The notes: generated by a model from the letters alone, not told the origin. Positions 1 to 11,481 are shown, counted from the first letter of the stretch. The stretch is DNA of 64,000 bases from Paramicrobacterium fandaimingii (GCF_011751745.2 NZ_CP061170.1:3162001-3226000), one strand, 5' to 3'. Made by a program: numbers and translations.

Positions 1-18
1 CCGCGAGCGCGCTCGCGG
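1..18. other. Perfect 18-bp palindrome at window edge
   Basis: The first 18 bases read the same on both strands (CCGCGAGCG then its complement CGCTCGCGG). It lies 13 bases beyond the stop codon of the minus-strand copD gene. It could be the stem of a transcription terminator for that operon, but there is no T-run and the sequence beyond the window edge is unseen. Confidence 0.3.
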
Positions 19-31
19 CGGGTGCCCGTGG

Positions 32-1006
32 CTATTCGCCTCTGACGAGCGCCGACGTCGCGGCGGTGGCAGCGGCATCCATTCCCGCATGTGCATGCGG
101 ATCAGCGTTCGAGAGAAGACCACTGATCACCACGACGACAACAAGCAGCGCAGCCTCGATCAGCACCGCGTACCGAAGTGCGCTCCACGCTGCCGTGTCG
201 TTAGCCTGCCGCGAGATGAGCGGCATCAGCTGACCTCGGTTCCACGCCGCAGCGACGCCGACACAGAGCACGAGCACCGTCTTCACAACGAGAATGCGCC
301 CGTATGCCGTCGTGACGAGCGCATCTGGCTCGTCGAACACGAGCACGGCCAGGGCACCGCCGGCTGCTGCAAGAACGATCACCGTCACGAGCGCAACGCT
401 CGAGAATCGCGCCGTCACGCGCGCGGCCGCCATCGCTGTGTCACCGGGCTCCCCCGCGCGCGCACCGGCGTAGTACAGCGCGAGCGCGCTCGTGCCTCCT
501 ACCCAAAACGCGGCGGCCACCAAATGCACGACGTCAACCGTCTGAATCAGCCAGAGCGGCTCGACGCTCTGCGTGTGCCCGAGTAGAACGGGAACGGATG
601 CCGCCGCAGCCGCGCCGACCACGGCGATGAATCCCGCCACGACGGGTGCGCCTCGGCGACGCCGAACCGCCAGCATCACTGCGGCGAGGGCGATGCCAAC
701 GACAGAGAGGGCACCGGATGCCGCAAGTTGCCACCAGATCGCCTGAACCCACGCGTCCGGGTCAACAATGTCACCGAGGTCTCTGCCCGACACGCGCAGC
801 GCCTGGGTGATCACGAGCAGCGGCGCGAACACAACGGCGGCGGCCCCCGCGGCCGTTCGAACTCGACGAAGCATCCGCGGTGCCGCGTTCGACCCCAGCA
901 CGAGCACCTCGCAGAACACCATTCCGGCGAACACGAGCAGCGCGAGCGTGTGCGCACCCTGAACGAGCAGCGCAACGGTCTCGGTGGCGGGCGAGATTGA
1001 GAACAT
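32..1006 (-). CDS. copD: CopD-family copper resistance membrane protein
   Basis: A 324-residue integral membrane protein with about eight hydrophobic segments and a C-terminal CopD-type region. Proteins of this family sit in the cytoplasmic membrane and take part in copper import or handling. The ATG at 1006 is chosen because it overlaps the stop of the upstream gene as TGATG, a typical translational coupling; a longer start at 1051 would run 46 bases into that gene. A His-containing tail (DPHAHAG) lies near the C-terminus and could bind metal. The DUF5134 gene upstream and the copper ATPase operon across the divergent region support a copper role. Whether it imports or protects cannot be read from the sequence. 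Confidence 0.82.
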   Translation of the reverse strand: MFSISPATETVALLVQGAHTLALLVFAGMVFCEVLVLGSNAAPRMLRRVRTAAGAAAVVFAPLLVITQALRVSGRDLGDIVDPDAWVQAIWWQLAASGALSVVGIALAAVMLAVRRRRGAPVVAGFIAVVGAAAAASVPVLLGHTQSVEPLWLIQTVDVVHLVAAAFWVGGTSALALYYAGARAGEPGDTAMAAARVTARFSSVALVTVIVLAAAGGALAVLVFDEPDALVTTAYGRILVVKTVLVLCVGVAAAWNRGQLMPLISRQANDTAAWSALRYAVLIEAALLVVVVVISGLLSNADPHAHAGMDAAATAATSALVRGE

Positions 1007-1581
1007 CAGCTCGCCACCATGGGCCAGCACATCACGACCATGCCCACGCACATCGTCGCATTTGCCGAGGCATGAAGGCGCCCTCTTCCCGCTCGTCGCA
1101 CGGCCGTGAGGCAGAAGAGCACCCCACCGGCGATCAGCAGCGCGACGAGCACGGAGCCGCTCAGTCCGGCGACAGGCCCGAGCATCCCGTGGCTGTGTGC
1201 CATAACCCGTGACGTGTCGACATTGTGCTCAGTCATCGGCCGCATGGCGACGACCATCCAGACCATCACGAGCATCATCACGAGGTGCGACAGCTGGTGC
1301 AGCGCAAAATGCGGTGATGCCTCACCACGACGCCACTTCACCACGACCCGCCCCGCGAACCATGCACTCCCGGCGCCGAAGACGAGCGCCTGAGGAAGGG
1401 CGGGGATGCTCGTCCACCACGGCCAGCACATGGCGACCATGTCGAGGCTCATGATCACGTGCAGCACGTGACCCGTGCCCTGGCCGATGCTTCGACGTGC
1501 CGCCGTGAGGCCCAGCGAATGCAGCGCCGTCGCGGCGAAGAGGAGTGTGAGCGACCACTGAAGCCACGCGCCCTCGACCAT
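1006..1581 (-). CDS. DUF5134 membrane protein in copper cluster
   Basis: A 191-residue protein with several transmembrane helices and conserved His and Met residues in the membrane part (for example HVIMSLDMVAMCWPWW and a second MCWP near the C-terminus). It matches DUF5134-type proteins found beside copD and ctaG genes in actinobacteria; function is unknown. The paired MCWP motifs and the MxH-rich middle fit copper or heme binding, which is inference. The start at 1581 has a GGGAGAG ribosome site. It is the first gene of a leftward two-gene operon with copD and is divergent from the CopD/CtaG fusion gene. Confidence 0.75.
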   Translation of the reverse strand: MVEGAWLQWSLTLLFAATALHSLGLTAARRSIGQGTGHVLHVIMSLDMVAMCWPWWTSIPALPQALVFGAGSAWFAGRVVVKWRRGEASPHFALHQLSHLVMMLVMVWMVVAMRPMTEHNVDTSRVMAHSHGMLGPVAGLSGSVLVALLIAGGVLFCLTAVRRAGRGRLHASANATMCVGMVVMCWPMVAS

Positions 1582-1614
1582 GCATCTCTCCCGCTCATCA
1601 GCATCCGTTTTACC

Positions 1615-1631
1615 TACTATCTCATGTAGAG
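1615..1631. promoter_or_regulatory. Candidate BlaI/CopY-type operator in divergent copper promoter
   Basis: The 17 bases TACTATCTCATGTAGAG fit the actinobacterial BlaI/CopY-family pattern TACTAC-A-N3-T-GTAGTA at 10 of 14 defined positions, with ACTA and TAGA arms separated by the usual 7 bases. It overlaps a possible -10 (TAGAGT at 1627-1632) for the rightward operon. BlaI/MecI/CopY regulators often sit beside CopD/CtaG genes in this phylum. No regulator gene is inside the window. Confidence 0.45.
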
Positions 1632-1638
1632 TTAACCG

Positions 1639-1692
1639 GTGAGCAATCTCGACTCCCCCATGCGACAGCAGATGCCGCCGGCACTCTCGTGA
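1639..1692 (+). CDS. Possible 17-codon leaderless ORF coupled to the CopD/CtaG fusion gene
   Basis: GTG at 1639 opens a 17-residue frame (MSNLDSPMRQQMPPALS) whose TGA overlaps the GTG start of the next gene as GTGA. The GTG lies 6 bases after a -10-like TAGAGT, so the transcript may begin at the start codon itself. The downstream gene has no clear Shine-Dalgarno sequence and no alternative in-frame start, so its translation may depend on this frame. It could also be chance, or the remnant of a start-region frameshift. Confidence 0.35.
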   Translation: MSNLDSPMRQQMPPALS

Positions 1693-3715
1693 TTCGCCGA
1701 AATCGCGGGCTCATCACCGTCGTCTCGCTGTTCGGCCTCACCGTGCTTCTCGCAGTCCCCATCGCGACAACGGTGATCTCGGGCGACGCCCCGTACACTG
1801 CCGTCGTCAAAGGTTTTCCCGGCCTCGACGTGGCGGTTGCCACGACGCTCGCGCACACGATTGCCGGCATCTCGTCGACGGCGACGGTCGGCGCCCTCGT
1901 GACACTGCTGTTTCTGCGCGATGCTCACGGCGCGGCGTCGACGAAGGTGCCCGCCGGAATCGAGCTCGCGGTGCTGCGCATTTCCTCCGCCGTCTGGTCG
2001 GTCTCTGCGGGCGCCCTCGTCGTACTCGAGGCCGCCGATGCAAACGGCGTTCCGCTGTCGAAGCTCAACGAACCGGGCGCCTTCGCCTACCTGTTCACGG
2101 CAAGCTACCACCCGGGCGCGTGGGCCATCGCATTCGTGCTCGCGGGGATCGTGTGCATTGCAAGTCAGTTTTCGACGCGCTGGACGGGGCTGCTCGTTCC
2201 ACTTGCGGCCGCGATCTTCGGCCTGCTCGTGCCCGCCGCCGTCGGCCAGCTGCTCGTTGGGCGAAACCACGACGTTGGCAGCGATGCCGGATACCTCGTA
2301 ACGATCGCTGCCGCCGTGCACTTCGGCGTGATCATCGTCGCGGCCGCACGCGCGGCAACCGGTCGGCTGATGCCTCCCGCGCTGCTCACGCGATTCACGG
2401 GAATCGTCTCTGTGAGTCTCGTCGTGCTGATCATCGCCGACCCGATCGTCTCGCTCTTCAAACTCTCGGGCACCGGCATCCTCGACTCCGTCACCGGGTG
2501 GCAGGTGGTCGCACGCTGCGCCGTGCTGCTGGTCGAAGCTGCCGTCATCGTTGCGCTTGTGTTCCGGCTGCGAACCGGCCGGCTTACCGATCGCATTCTC
2601 ACGACCAGCTTCGCCATCGCCGGACTCTGCGCCGCATCGTGGGTGGCTGTCGACGTAGCGATCAGCCGCATCCCTCCTCCCAACTACTTTCAGGCGACGA
2701 CGATCGCCCAGGTGTACATGGGATTCAACACACCGGATGCCCCGGCCCCTCTCGTGCTGTTCACACACTGGCGTGTCAACATCCTGTTTCTCGCCGCGGC
2801 CACCGCCGCCGTCACCGTGTACCTGATCGCCGTTCGCACGCTGCGCAGGCGCGGCGACGCGTGGCCCGTCGGACGCACGATCGCGTGGATCACCGGCTGG
2901 GCCGTCGTCGTGTTCGCCACAAGTTCCGGGTTCGGCCGCTACTCGGCACCGGACTTCGGCATCCACATGATCGTGCACATGACGCTCAACATGCTGGCGC
3001 CGCTGTTCCTCGTGCTCGGCGGAGTCATCACGCTGCTGCTGCGTGCGTCGAGGCCCGCGCGCACGGGGCCGGTGGGGCCGCACGAGTGGATCTCTCGCGT
3101 TCTGGCGTGGAAGCCGCTGCATCTCATCTTCAACCCACTGCTGGTGTTCATCGGCTACATCGTGTCGTATTACGGGCTGTACTTCAGCCCGATCTTCGGC
3201 GATTACATGCGGTTTCACTGGGCGCACCAGCTCATGAACGTGCACTTTCTCATGATCGGGTACCTGTTCTATGCGCTCGTGATCGGCGTTGACAGGCCGC
3301 CGCGCCCGCTTCCGCACATCGGCAAGCTTGGTTATGTTCTCGCGGCGATGCCATTCCACGCGTTCTTCGGTGTCATCCTCATGACAAGCACCGACATCGT
3401 CGCCGAGACCTTCTATCGCTACCTCGACATGCCCTGGGCCGACCTCGCGGCGTCGCAGTATGCGGCTGGCGGCATCGCCTGGGCCGGAGGCGAGATTCCG
3501 CTGATGATCGTGATCATCGTGTTGGCCGTTCAATGGTCCAGGCAAGACGGGCGCGAGGCAAAACGGGTCGACAGACACATTGATCTGGGGCGCGACGACG
3601 AGTTCGACGAGTACAACGCCATGCTCGCCTCGCTTCGGGACCGCCAGACACCAGCAGGCCCGAGCCCCCAGACCGAGAATGCAGACACCCGCGACACAGA
3701 AACGAAGGTCTCACG

Positions 3716-3719
<4 letters not shown>
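1689..3719 (+). CDS. Bifunctional copper protein CopD / cytochrome c oxidase assembly CtaG fusion
   Basis: A 676-residue membrane protein. The N-terminal half (to about residue 310) carries multiple helices with a CopD-type region near 235-305. From about residue 354 it is a caa3-type CtaG domain with membrane His and Met residues (HMIVHMTLNMLAPL, RFHWAHQLMNVHFLMIGY). CtaG-type proteins serve copper delivery to cytochrome c oxidase; CopD types handle copper across the membrane. The fusion is common in actinobacteria. The hydrophilic C-terminal tail overlaps the ATPase gene by ATGA, so the two are co-translated. The only in-frame start is GTG 1689, without an obvious ribosome site. Confidence 0.88.
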
Positions 3720-6013
<2,294 letters not shown>

Positions 6014-6031
6014 CGACGGATGGCCGATGAC

Positions 6032-6060
6032 GTCAGAGTGTCAGAGTGTCAGAGTGTCAG
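6032..6060. repeat. 3.6 tandem copies of the octamer GTCAGAGT
   Basis: GTCAGAGT occurs three times head to tail (6032, 6040, 6048) followed by GTCAG. It fills most of the 43-base gap between the convergent copA and oxidoreductase genes. The last partial copy supplies the stop codon of the minus-strand gene. Slippage in this tract could change the C-terminus of that protein. Confidence 0.8.
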
Positions 6061-7025
6061 GGAAGCGTGACCGCCTCGTGTGCCTCTGCCGAGTCGTAGG
6101 CGGCGAGCACCACCTCGATGACATGGCGCGCATGGTAGAGCGACACCGCAGGCTGCTGCCCGCCAACCGCTGCGGCAAAGTCGCTCAGCTCCGCCGTAAA
6201 CGCCTGCTGAATCGGGTCGCTGTCGGGCTCCCACAGCATCCGGGTCTGTCCATCGATGCGCACGCGCGTGCCGGTGATCGGGTCGGCGATGATGACGCCT
6301 TGCTCGCCGACGATCACGAGCTCGTCTGAGTACTCGGGGGCATCGGAGACCACGGTGATGGATGCTGTCGCTCCGCTCTGAAGCTGCAGGGTGATGATGC
6401 CGTCGGTTTCGACGTCGACGTCGTAGCGGTTCATGACCGTCGCGCTCACCGAGCGCGCCGTCGACGCTGCGAGCCACAGCGTGCGGTCCACGCAATGGGC
6501 GCCGATGTTCATCAGGGCACCGCCGCCGGCGACGGCCTTCGAGAAGAACCACTCAGAGCGGGTGCCCGGGCGATAGTCGGTCGTGCGATAGTCCCGCAGA
6601 AGCGTCGGCTCCCCGATCGCCCCCTCGGCGATGGCCGCGGCGGCCGCGAGCTTGTCAGGCATGTAGTGCTGAATGTGACCGACCATGAGGGTCGTGGATG
6701 CTGTCGCCGCAGCCTCGCGCATTCGGTCGCACGCGTCGAGTGAGATGGCCATGGGCTTCTCGACGAGCACGTGCAGGCCTGCTTCAGCCGCGTCGATGGC
6801 CATGGGCGTGTGGAGTGCATGGGGAGTGTTGACGATGACGGCGTCGATGCTGTCGCTCGCGTACATCTCGCGGTAGTCGTCGAAGATCCGTGCTCCAACG
6901 GGTGCAATAGCTTTCGCCGCCGCGGTGCTGACGTCGCAGACCGCTGCCAGGTCAATGCCCAGCTCGTGGGCCGCGTGCGCGTGATAGCCGGCGACGGCTC
7001 CGGCGCCAATGAGTCCGATGCGCAT
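6057..7025 (-). CDS. Gfo/Idh/MocA family oxidoreductase
   Basis: A 322-residue NAD(P)-dependent oxidoreductase. An N-terminal Rossmann fold opens with GLIGAGAVAGYHA, followed by the family hallmark EKPMA (about residue 94), where the Lys is catalytic; the C-terminal half is the alpha/beta substrate domain. Family members oxidise sugars, inositols or related polyols; the substrate here cannot be told. Start ATG 7025 is preceded by AAAGGA at good spacing; longer readings run into the glutaminase gene. The gene is 55 bases downstream of the glutaminase gene on the same strand. Its stop lies in the octamer repeat. Confidence 0.87.
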   Translation of the reverse strand: MRIGLIGAGAVAGYHAHAAHELGIDLAAVCDVSTAAAKAIAPVGARIFDDYREMYASDSIDAVIVNTPHALHTPMAIDAAEAGLHVLVEKPMAISLDACDRMREAAATASTTLMVGHIQHYMPDKLAAAAAIAEGAIGEPTLLRDYRTTDYRPGTRSEWFFSKAVAGGGALMNIGAHCVDRTLWLAASTARSVSATVMNRYDVDVETDGIITLQLQSGATASITVVSDAPEYSDELVIVGEQGVIIADPITGTRVRIDGQTRMLWEPDSDPIQQAFTAELSDFAAAVGGQQPAVSLYHARHVIEVVLAAYDSAEAHEAVTLP

Positions 7026-7080
7026 GTCAGGAATCCTTTCGAGTCGGCGAGGCGGGTTGCGACCATTCACGTGCCCGCGG

Positions 7081-8457
7081 TCAGTCGTCGGCGGACGTCG
7101 CGTCAGCGGCATCCTGAACCGCCGCCTCAAAGTCAGCCGCCTGCGACAGCCCGGCGACACCGAGGCTTCTGCCTTGCGGATCGCTCGCGATAACGCGCAT
7201 TCCGCGCTCGCCGCACCACGAGGCGAGAGCAGCGAGCATCCAGACGGCAACCGACTGCAGCTGCGTCACCTCGGTGAGGTCGAGCACGATCACGGCAGGC
7301 GCAATGCGATCGGGCGGCCGCGATTCGAGCCAGTCCTCAAGATCGAGAATGAGTCGCTCAGCACCATCGAAGTCGATGTAGCCACGCAAGCGCCACACGG
7401 CGAGATCGTCGGCGTTGTCGGCGAGAAGCTGTGCTGCGTCAGCATCCTGAATCGCACCGAGCCCTTCGTCGAGCTCCTCCGACGCCGACGAGACCTCTGC
7501 GGCCGAAAGGGACAGTGGGCGGTGCAGAATGTGCAGCCCGAAACGACGGGCCAGCTGCTGGGCCGCGACGACCGCCCGAACGCTCGCACCGCTGTGATCG
7601 AGGCGCGGACTGAAGAGACCGAGGCCAAACTCACCAGGTGATGCGGCGACAAGCCCTCCGGCAACGCCCGACTTCGCTGGCAGCCCCGCACGCAGCAGCC
7701 ACTCGCCCGCGTAGTCGTACATTCCACATGTGGCCATGATCGTCATGACGTGCTGACAGGTCTCGGCGCTGGTGACGCGGCGGCCGGTGATGGGGTTGAC
7801 ACCACCGTTGCCCAACGTTGCCCCCATGACGGCGAGGTCGCGAGAGGTGACGAGAACGGAGCACTGACGGAAGTAGACGTCGAGCGTCTCGTTCACGTCT
7901 GCCGTCAGCGATCCGGCACTGCGCATGAGGTAGGCGAGCGCCCGATTGCGGTCACCGGAAATGCGTTCCGACGTGAAGACGGATTCGTCGATCGACAGGT
8001 CACGGCCGGCGAATGCACTCAGGCGGGTGAGGATGCGCTTGAAGCGGTGCTCTGGCGTTGACCCGTTGACCAAAGACGTCGTGACGATCGCACCGGCATT
8101 CACCATGGGGTTCGGCGGTCGACCTGTGCTCGACTCGAGCTTCACAGAGTTGAACGCTTCGCCGCTGGGCTCGGCACCAACGCGGTCATGCACGGCGTTC
8201 ATGCCAATGTCGTCGAGGGCAAGCGAGTAGACAAACGCCTTCGACACCGACTGGATCGTAAAGGGAACGTCGGTATCGCCGCTCTCGTACACCCGGCCGT
8301 TCAAACCGCACAGGGCGATGCCGAACTGATCGGGCGCGGCATCGGCAAGCTCGGGAATGTAATCGGCAACGTCACCGCGGCGATCTGCGAGAAGCCGATC
8401 GTGCACGACGTCGAGAAACGAGGTGACGATGTCAGAAAGCGTCGCGGGAGACCTCAT
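7081..8457 (-). CDS. glsA: Glutaminase with C-terminal STAS domain
   Basis: A 458-residue protein. Residues about 1-310 are a serine-dependent glutaminase that converts glutamine to glutamate and ammonia. The catalytic Ser-x-x-Lys is S70-V-S-K73, and PNPMVNAGAIVT and GLPAKSGVAGG are typical of the fold. Ordinary GlsA proteins stop near residue 310; here a further ~130 residues form a STAS (anti-sigma-factor antagonist-like) domain (IDFDGAERLILDLEDW, VIVLDLTEVTQLQSVA). The fusion is known in actinobacteria and suggests allosteric or partner control. No signal peptide, so cytoplasmic. It is divergent from the deaminase gene. Confidence 0.9.
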   Translation of the reverse strand: MRSPATLSDIVTSFLDVVHDRLLADRRGDVADYIPELADAAPDQFGIALCGLNGRVYESGDTDVPFTIQSVSKAFVYSLALDDIGMNAVHDRVGAEPSGEAFNSVKLESSTGRPPNPMVNAGAIVTTSLVNGSTPEHRFKRILTRLSAFAGRDLSIDESVFTSERISGDRNRALAYLMRSAGSLTADVNETLDVYFRQCSVLVTSRDLAVMGATLGNGGVNPITGRRVTSAETCQHVMTIMATCGMYDYAGEWLLRAGLPAKSGVAGGLVAASPGEFGLGLFSPRLDHSGASVRAVVAAQQLARRFGLHILHRPLSLSAAEVSSASEELDEGLGAIQDADAAQLLADNADDLAVWRLRGYIDFDGAERLILDLEDWLESRPPDRIAPAVIVLDLTEVTQLQSVAVWMLAALASWCGERGMRVIASDPQGRSLGVAGLSQAADFEAAVQDAADATSADD

Positions 8458-8580
8458 TTGCCCATGCTACGTGCCAGAAGTGCCGAGACAGCATCCACGA
8501 TTCGTTCATCGGCCCGAAGCCCGTGTTCCTGCGTGCATCGGATGGCCCGTCAGCTCTGGCTATTTTCGTTGTTCGGAATT

Positions 8581-9195
8581 ATGATTCCATTCATGACCTT
8601 CGGCACGGTGGACACATCGACGCGCCTCCTCGATGTCATCGAGCACGACATCGTCCCGCTCACTCGCGAGGGGGTCGCACTCGGGAACAAGCTCTTCGGG
8701 GCAGCGATCCTGCGACGAGACGACCTGTCCGTCATTGTCGCCGAGACGAATAATGAGGTGGAGAATCCGCTCTGGCACGGCGAAATCCACGCCATCAAGC
8801 GCTTCCACGAGTTGCCCTCTGCGCAACGCCCAGATCCCGCCGATTGCGTCTTCCTCGCCACGCACGAACCGTGCTCCCTGTGCCTGTCGGGAATCGCGTG
8901 GGCCGGCTTCACCGAGTTCGCATACCTGTTCAGCCACCAGGACTCGGCCGACTCGTTTGCGATTCCCCACGACATCCGCATTCTGAAGGCTGTCTACGCG
9001 GTGCCGGACCCCGACCGCGACGCTCCGGCGCCGGGCCGTGACCTCTACAACCGAGACAACGAGTTCTTCACAAGTCACGCGATCGCCGGCCCGTCTGAGC
9101 TCGATGGTCAGATCGCGTGCATTGCCGCGACATACGACGAGCTGTCGGCGACGTACCAGCGGTCGAAGGGTTCAGCGGGCATCCCGCTCGCGTAG
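8581..9195 (+). CDS. Cytidine/nucleoside deaminase-like zinc enzyme
   Basis: A 204-residue protein with the cytidine-deaminase superfamily zinc signature: HGEIHA (His66, Glu68) followed by HEPCSLC, which gives the two Cys ligands. The Glu is the expected proton shuttle. The substrate is uncertain: the family includes guanine, adenosine and modified-base deaminases, and this long form with an insert after PCSLC is mostly uncharacterised. The ATG at 8581 is chosen (GGAA upstream); ATG 8593 is also possible. It is transcribed away from the glutaminase gene across about 120 bases with no recognised operator. Confidence 0.75.
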   Translation: MIPFMTFGTVDTSTRLLDVIEHDIVPLTREGVALGNKLFGAAILRRDDLSVIVAETNNEVENPLWHGEIHAIKRFHELPSAQRPDPADCVFLATHEPCSLCLSGIAWAGFTEFAYLFSHQDSADSFAIPHDIRILKAVYAVPDPDRDAPAPGRDLYNRDNEFFTSHAIAGPSELDGQIACIAATYDELSATYQRSKGSAGIPLA

Positions 9196-9236
9196 AGGGC
9201 GGCCAGAAACCAGAAAGCTAGAGAGGATTCACAGCG

Positions 9237-9584
9237 ATGTCGGATCATGACTCATACATCACGAAGGCTCCCGAAGCCCTTCAACCGACCTTGAAGCAGG
9301 TGCGCGCACAGCTTTCTGCTTCCCTCCCGGATGCAGTTGAAGTCATGAAGTACAACATGCCCGGGTTTGAGGTGGCAGGCTCCATCGTCGCCGGCTACGC
9401 CGCGTTCAGCCAACAGTGTGGCCTTTACCTGTCACCTGGTGCCATCACGGCGCTCGCAGACGACATCGCAGCTGCCCGACTCAAGGCGAGCAAGACCGGC
9501 GTCACCTTCTCGGCCAGCAAACCAATTTCGGACGACCTCGTTCGACGGCTCGCCCTGGCGTCCCGGAAGGACCTCGGAGTGTGA
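9237..9584 (+). CDS. DUF1801 (YdhG-like) small protein
   Basis: A 115-residue protein matching the DUF1801 fold: the N-terminal helix region LQPTLKQVRAQL and SLPDAVEVMKYNMPGFEV are the family core, and the C-terminal strand/helix region ends in DDLVRRLALASRKDLGV. Relatives include YdhG and the Bacillus Fra protein, proposed to bind iron or assist frataxin-like functions; activity here is unproven. Start ATG 9237 follows AGAGAGGA. It stands alone between the deaminase and a VOC gene. Confidence 0.75.
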   Translation: MSDHDSYITKAPEALQPTLKQVRAQLSASLPDAVEVMKYNMPGFEVAGSIVAGYAAFSQQCGLYLSPGAITALADDIAAARLKASKTGVTFSASKPISDDLVRRLALASRKDLGV

Positions 9585-9677
9585 GTGAGATCCGCGGCGT
9601 TCTGATCCCGGACGAGTAGCCGGTCAAACGCCATCTATCAACGGTGAATCCGCATGCGCTGTGGTATGCAGGTACGC

Positions 9678-10052
9678 ATGGAGATCCGCCGCGCGATGCC
9701 CGTAATCACGACGAACAATCTCGCCCAAACACGCGAGTTCTATGAGAAATTTCTCGGCTTTCGGGTGGCGATGGATGAAGACGGGATGCTCATGCTCGCG
9801 TCGACGAGTACACCGACAACGCAGATCATCATCGCCTGGAGTAGCCCGACTGCGCTCGACCCGGAACTGCTCGAGGTTGACGTTTCAGTTGAGGTGGCCA
9901 ACGTCGATGAGGCGCACAGGCGTGCTGTTGTTGACGGGCTTAGCGTCATTCGCGAGCTTCGGGATGAGCCTTGGGGCATTCGGCGCTTCTTCGTCCGCGA
10001 CCCCAGCGGCCGTACGATCAACGTCGCCAGCCACATTGCCCACCGGTCCTGA
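9678..10052 (+). CDS. VOC/glyoxalase superfamily protein
   Basis: A 124-residue vicinal-oxygen-chelate fold protein: paired beta-alpha-beta-beta-beta units beginning AMPVITTNNLAQTREFYEKFLGF and ending FVRDPSGRTINVASH. Members include glyoxalases, dioxygenases and drug-binding resistance proteins; this one cannot be placed further. Start ATG 9678 is preferred over 9654, because the family start pattern begins there and AGGT precedes it. It is followed 68 bases on by the flavin oxidoreductase gene. Confidence 0.72.
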   Translation: MEIRRAMPVITTNNLAQTREFYEKFLGFRVAMDEDGMLMLASTSTPTTQIIIAWSSPTALDPELLEVDVSVEVANVDEAHRRAVVDGLSVIRELRDEPWGIRRFFVRDPSGRTINVASHIAHRS

Positions 10053-10120
10053 TCAAGGCCCCGAAAACGGCGCGGAGTCAGACCGGGAATAAGCGCGAGG
10101 ATCGCAACGCTGACCTGGCT

Positions 10121-11140
10121 ATGAAGAACATCGGCTTTCTGTCGTTTGGTCATTACCAGAGCGTTCCGGGCTCGCGCGTGCACACGGCTCAGGATGCCTT
10201 GACGCAAACGATCGAACTCGCAGAGGCGGCGGAAGAGGTCGGTGTCGACGGCGCATACGTGCGCGTGCACCACTTTGCCCCTCAGCTTGCATCTCCGTTT
10301 CCACTGCTCGCAGCGATGGGCGCACGAACGAGCCGAATCGAACTCGGCACCGGCGTCATCGACATGCGCTACGAGAATCCTCTGTATATGGCTGAGGAAG
10401 CGGCTGCTGCCGACCTGATCAGCGGCGGGCGCCTGCAGCTCGGCATCAGTCGCGGTTCACCCGAGCACGCCGATCGCGGCTTCGAGGCATTCGGCTACGT
10501 CACACCTGCAGACACGACAGACGCAGACTTCGCGCGCCAGAAGACCGAGGTGTTCCGAGCGGCAATCATTGGCTCTGGAGTCGCGAAGGCCAATCCCCAG
10601 ATGGCGGGACATATGGGTGCACTTGCGATCGAGCCGCGATCTCCCGGGCTCGAGAAGCGCATCTGGTGGGGCTCCGGTTCGCGGGCCACAGCAGAGTGGA
10701 CGGGCACCCAGGGCATGAACCTCATGAGCTCGACTCTCCTCACCGAAGACACGGGAGTTCCCTTCCATGAGCTTCAGGCTGAGCAGATTCGCCTGTACCG
10801 ACAGGCATGGGCGGATGCTGGTCACGACGGCGAACCGCGGGTGTCGGTGAGCCGCAGCATCATGCCGCTTGTCACTGACGACGATCGTCGCTATTTCGGG
10901 CTGCGGGCGCAGGCAGAGAGTGCCGATCAGGTCGGACACCTTGACGGTGGCTTGGCGCGCTTCGGCAAAAGCTATATCGGCGAGCCCGATGTTCTCGTGG
11001 CCGAGCTCGCAGAAGACTCCGCCATTGCGGAGGCAGACACGCTTCTTCTCACGGTGCCGAACCAGCTCGGGGTCGAATACAACGCGACGCTGCTCGAGAG
11101 CGTCGTGAAGTTCGTGGCGCCAGGGCTCGGTTGGCGGTGA
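10121..11140 (+). CDS. LLM-class flavin-dependent oxidoreductase (luciferase-like)
   Basis: A 339-residue luciferase-like monooxygenase fold (TIM barrel, FMN or F420 dependent). Hallmarks: GFLSFGHYQ at the N-terminus, IELAEAAEEVGVDGAYVRVHHFAP, RIELGTGVIDMRYENPLYMAEEAA and WWGSGSRATAEWTGTQGMNLM. The substrate is unknown. The ATG at 10121 is chosen because the MKNIGFLSFG start is typical, although the ribosome site is weak; an open frame continues to 9971, overlapping the VOC gene. It lies in a rightward row of independent metabolic genes. Confidence 0.82.
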   Translation: MKNIGFLSFGHYQSVPGSRVHTAQDALTQTIELAEAAEEVGVDGAYVRVHHFAPQLASPFPLLAAMGARTSRIELGTGVIDMRYENPLYMAEEAAAADLISGGRLQLGISRGSPEHADRGFEAFGYVTPADTTDADFARQKTEVFRAAIIGSGVAKANPQMAGHMGALAIEPRSPGLEKRIWWGSGSRATAEWTGTQGMNLMSSTLLTEDTGVPFHELQAEQIRLYRQAWADAGHDGEPRVSVSRSIMPLVTDDDRRYFGLRAQAESADQVGHLDGGLARFGKSYIGEPDVLVAELAEDSAIAEADTLLLTVPNQLGVEYNATLLESVVKFVAPGLGWR

Positions 11141-11172
11141 CTCGTGACGGGCGCTGAGCCGGCGCGGGACGC

Positions 11173-11412
11173 ATGAGCGACAAGGAGCCTGCGGGCGACG
11201 CAGATGCTGCTCGTTCGCCAGAAGCACGGCTGCTGTTCTGGCTGAGAGTTCCGTATGCCGCCGACGTCGTTCTCGTCATCATCGGGGTCGCGCTGCTCAT
11301 CGGTGATAATCCCGTTGGCTGGTGGGCGCTCATCTTTGCCGCTGTGCGCGCAGTCGTCGGAACGATCGCTCTGTTTTGGCTCTATCCCCGAATACGCTCC
11401 GGCCACCGCTGA
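11173..11412 (+). CDS. Small two-helix membrane protein of unknown function
   Basis: A 79-residue protein with a charged N-terminus, two transmembrane helices (about residues 26-43 and 48-72) and a basic C-terminal end. I do not recognise a family. Start ATG 11173 lies 32 bases after the flavin oxidoreductase stop, so it may be co-transcribed. Codon use is like that of its neighbours, supporting a real gene. Confidence 0.6.
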   Translation: MSDKEPAGDADAARSPEARLLFWLRVPYAADVVLVIIGVALLIGDNPVGWWALIFAAVRAVVGTIALFWLYPRIRSGHR

Positions 11413-11481
11413 GCGGCTCGCAGTTTCCAACTCATGAATTTCAGATGGCGGGTTCGGGCCGCGCGCGGAACAATGAGATCC

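Noticed and set aside
1632..3578. A 648-residue open frame on the minus strand opposite the CopD/CtaG gene
   Set aside because: It is very rich in Arg, Asp, Glu and His and lies fully antisense to a clear membrane protein gene; it is the usual high-GC shadow frame.
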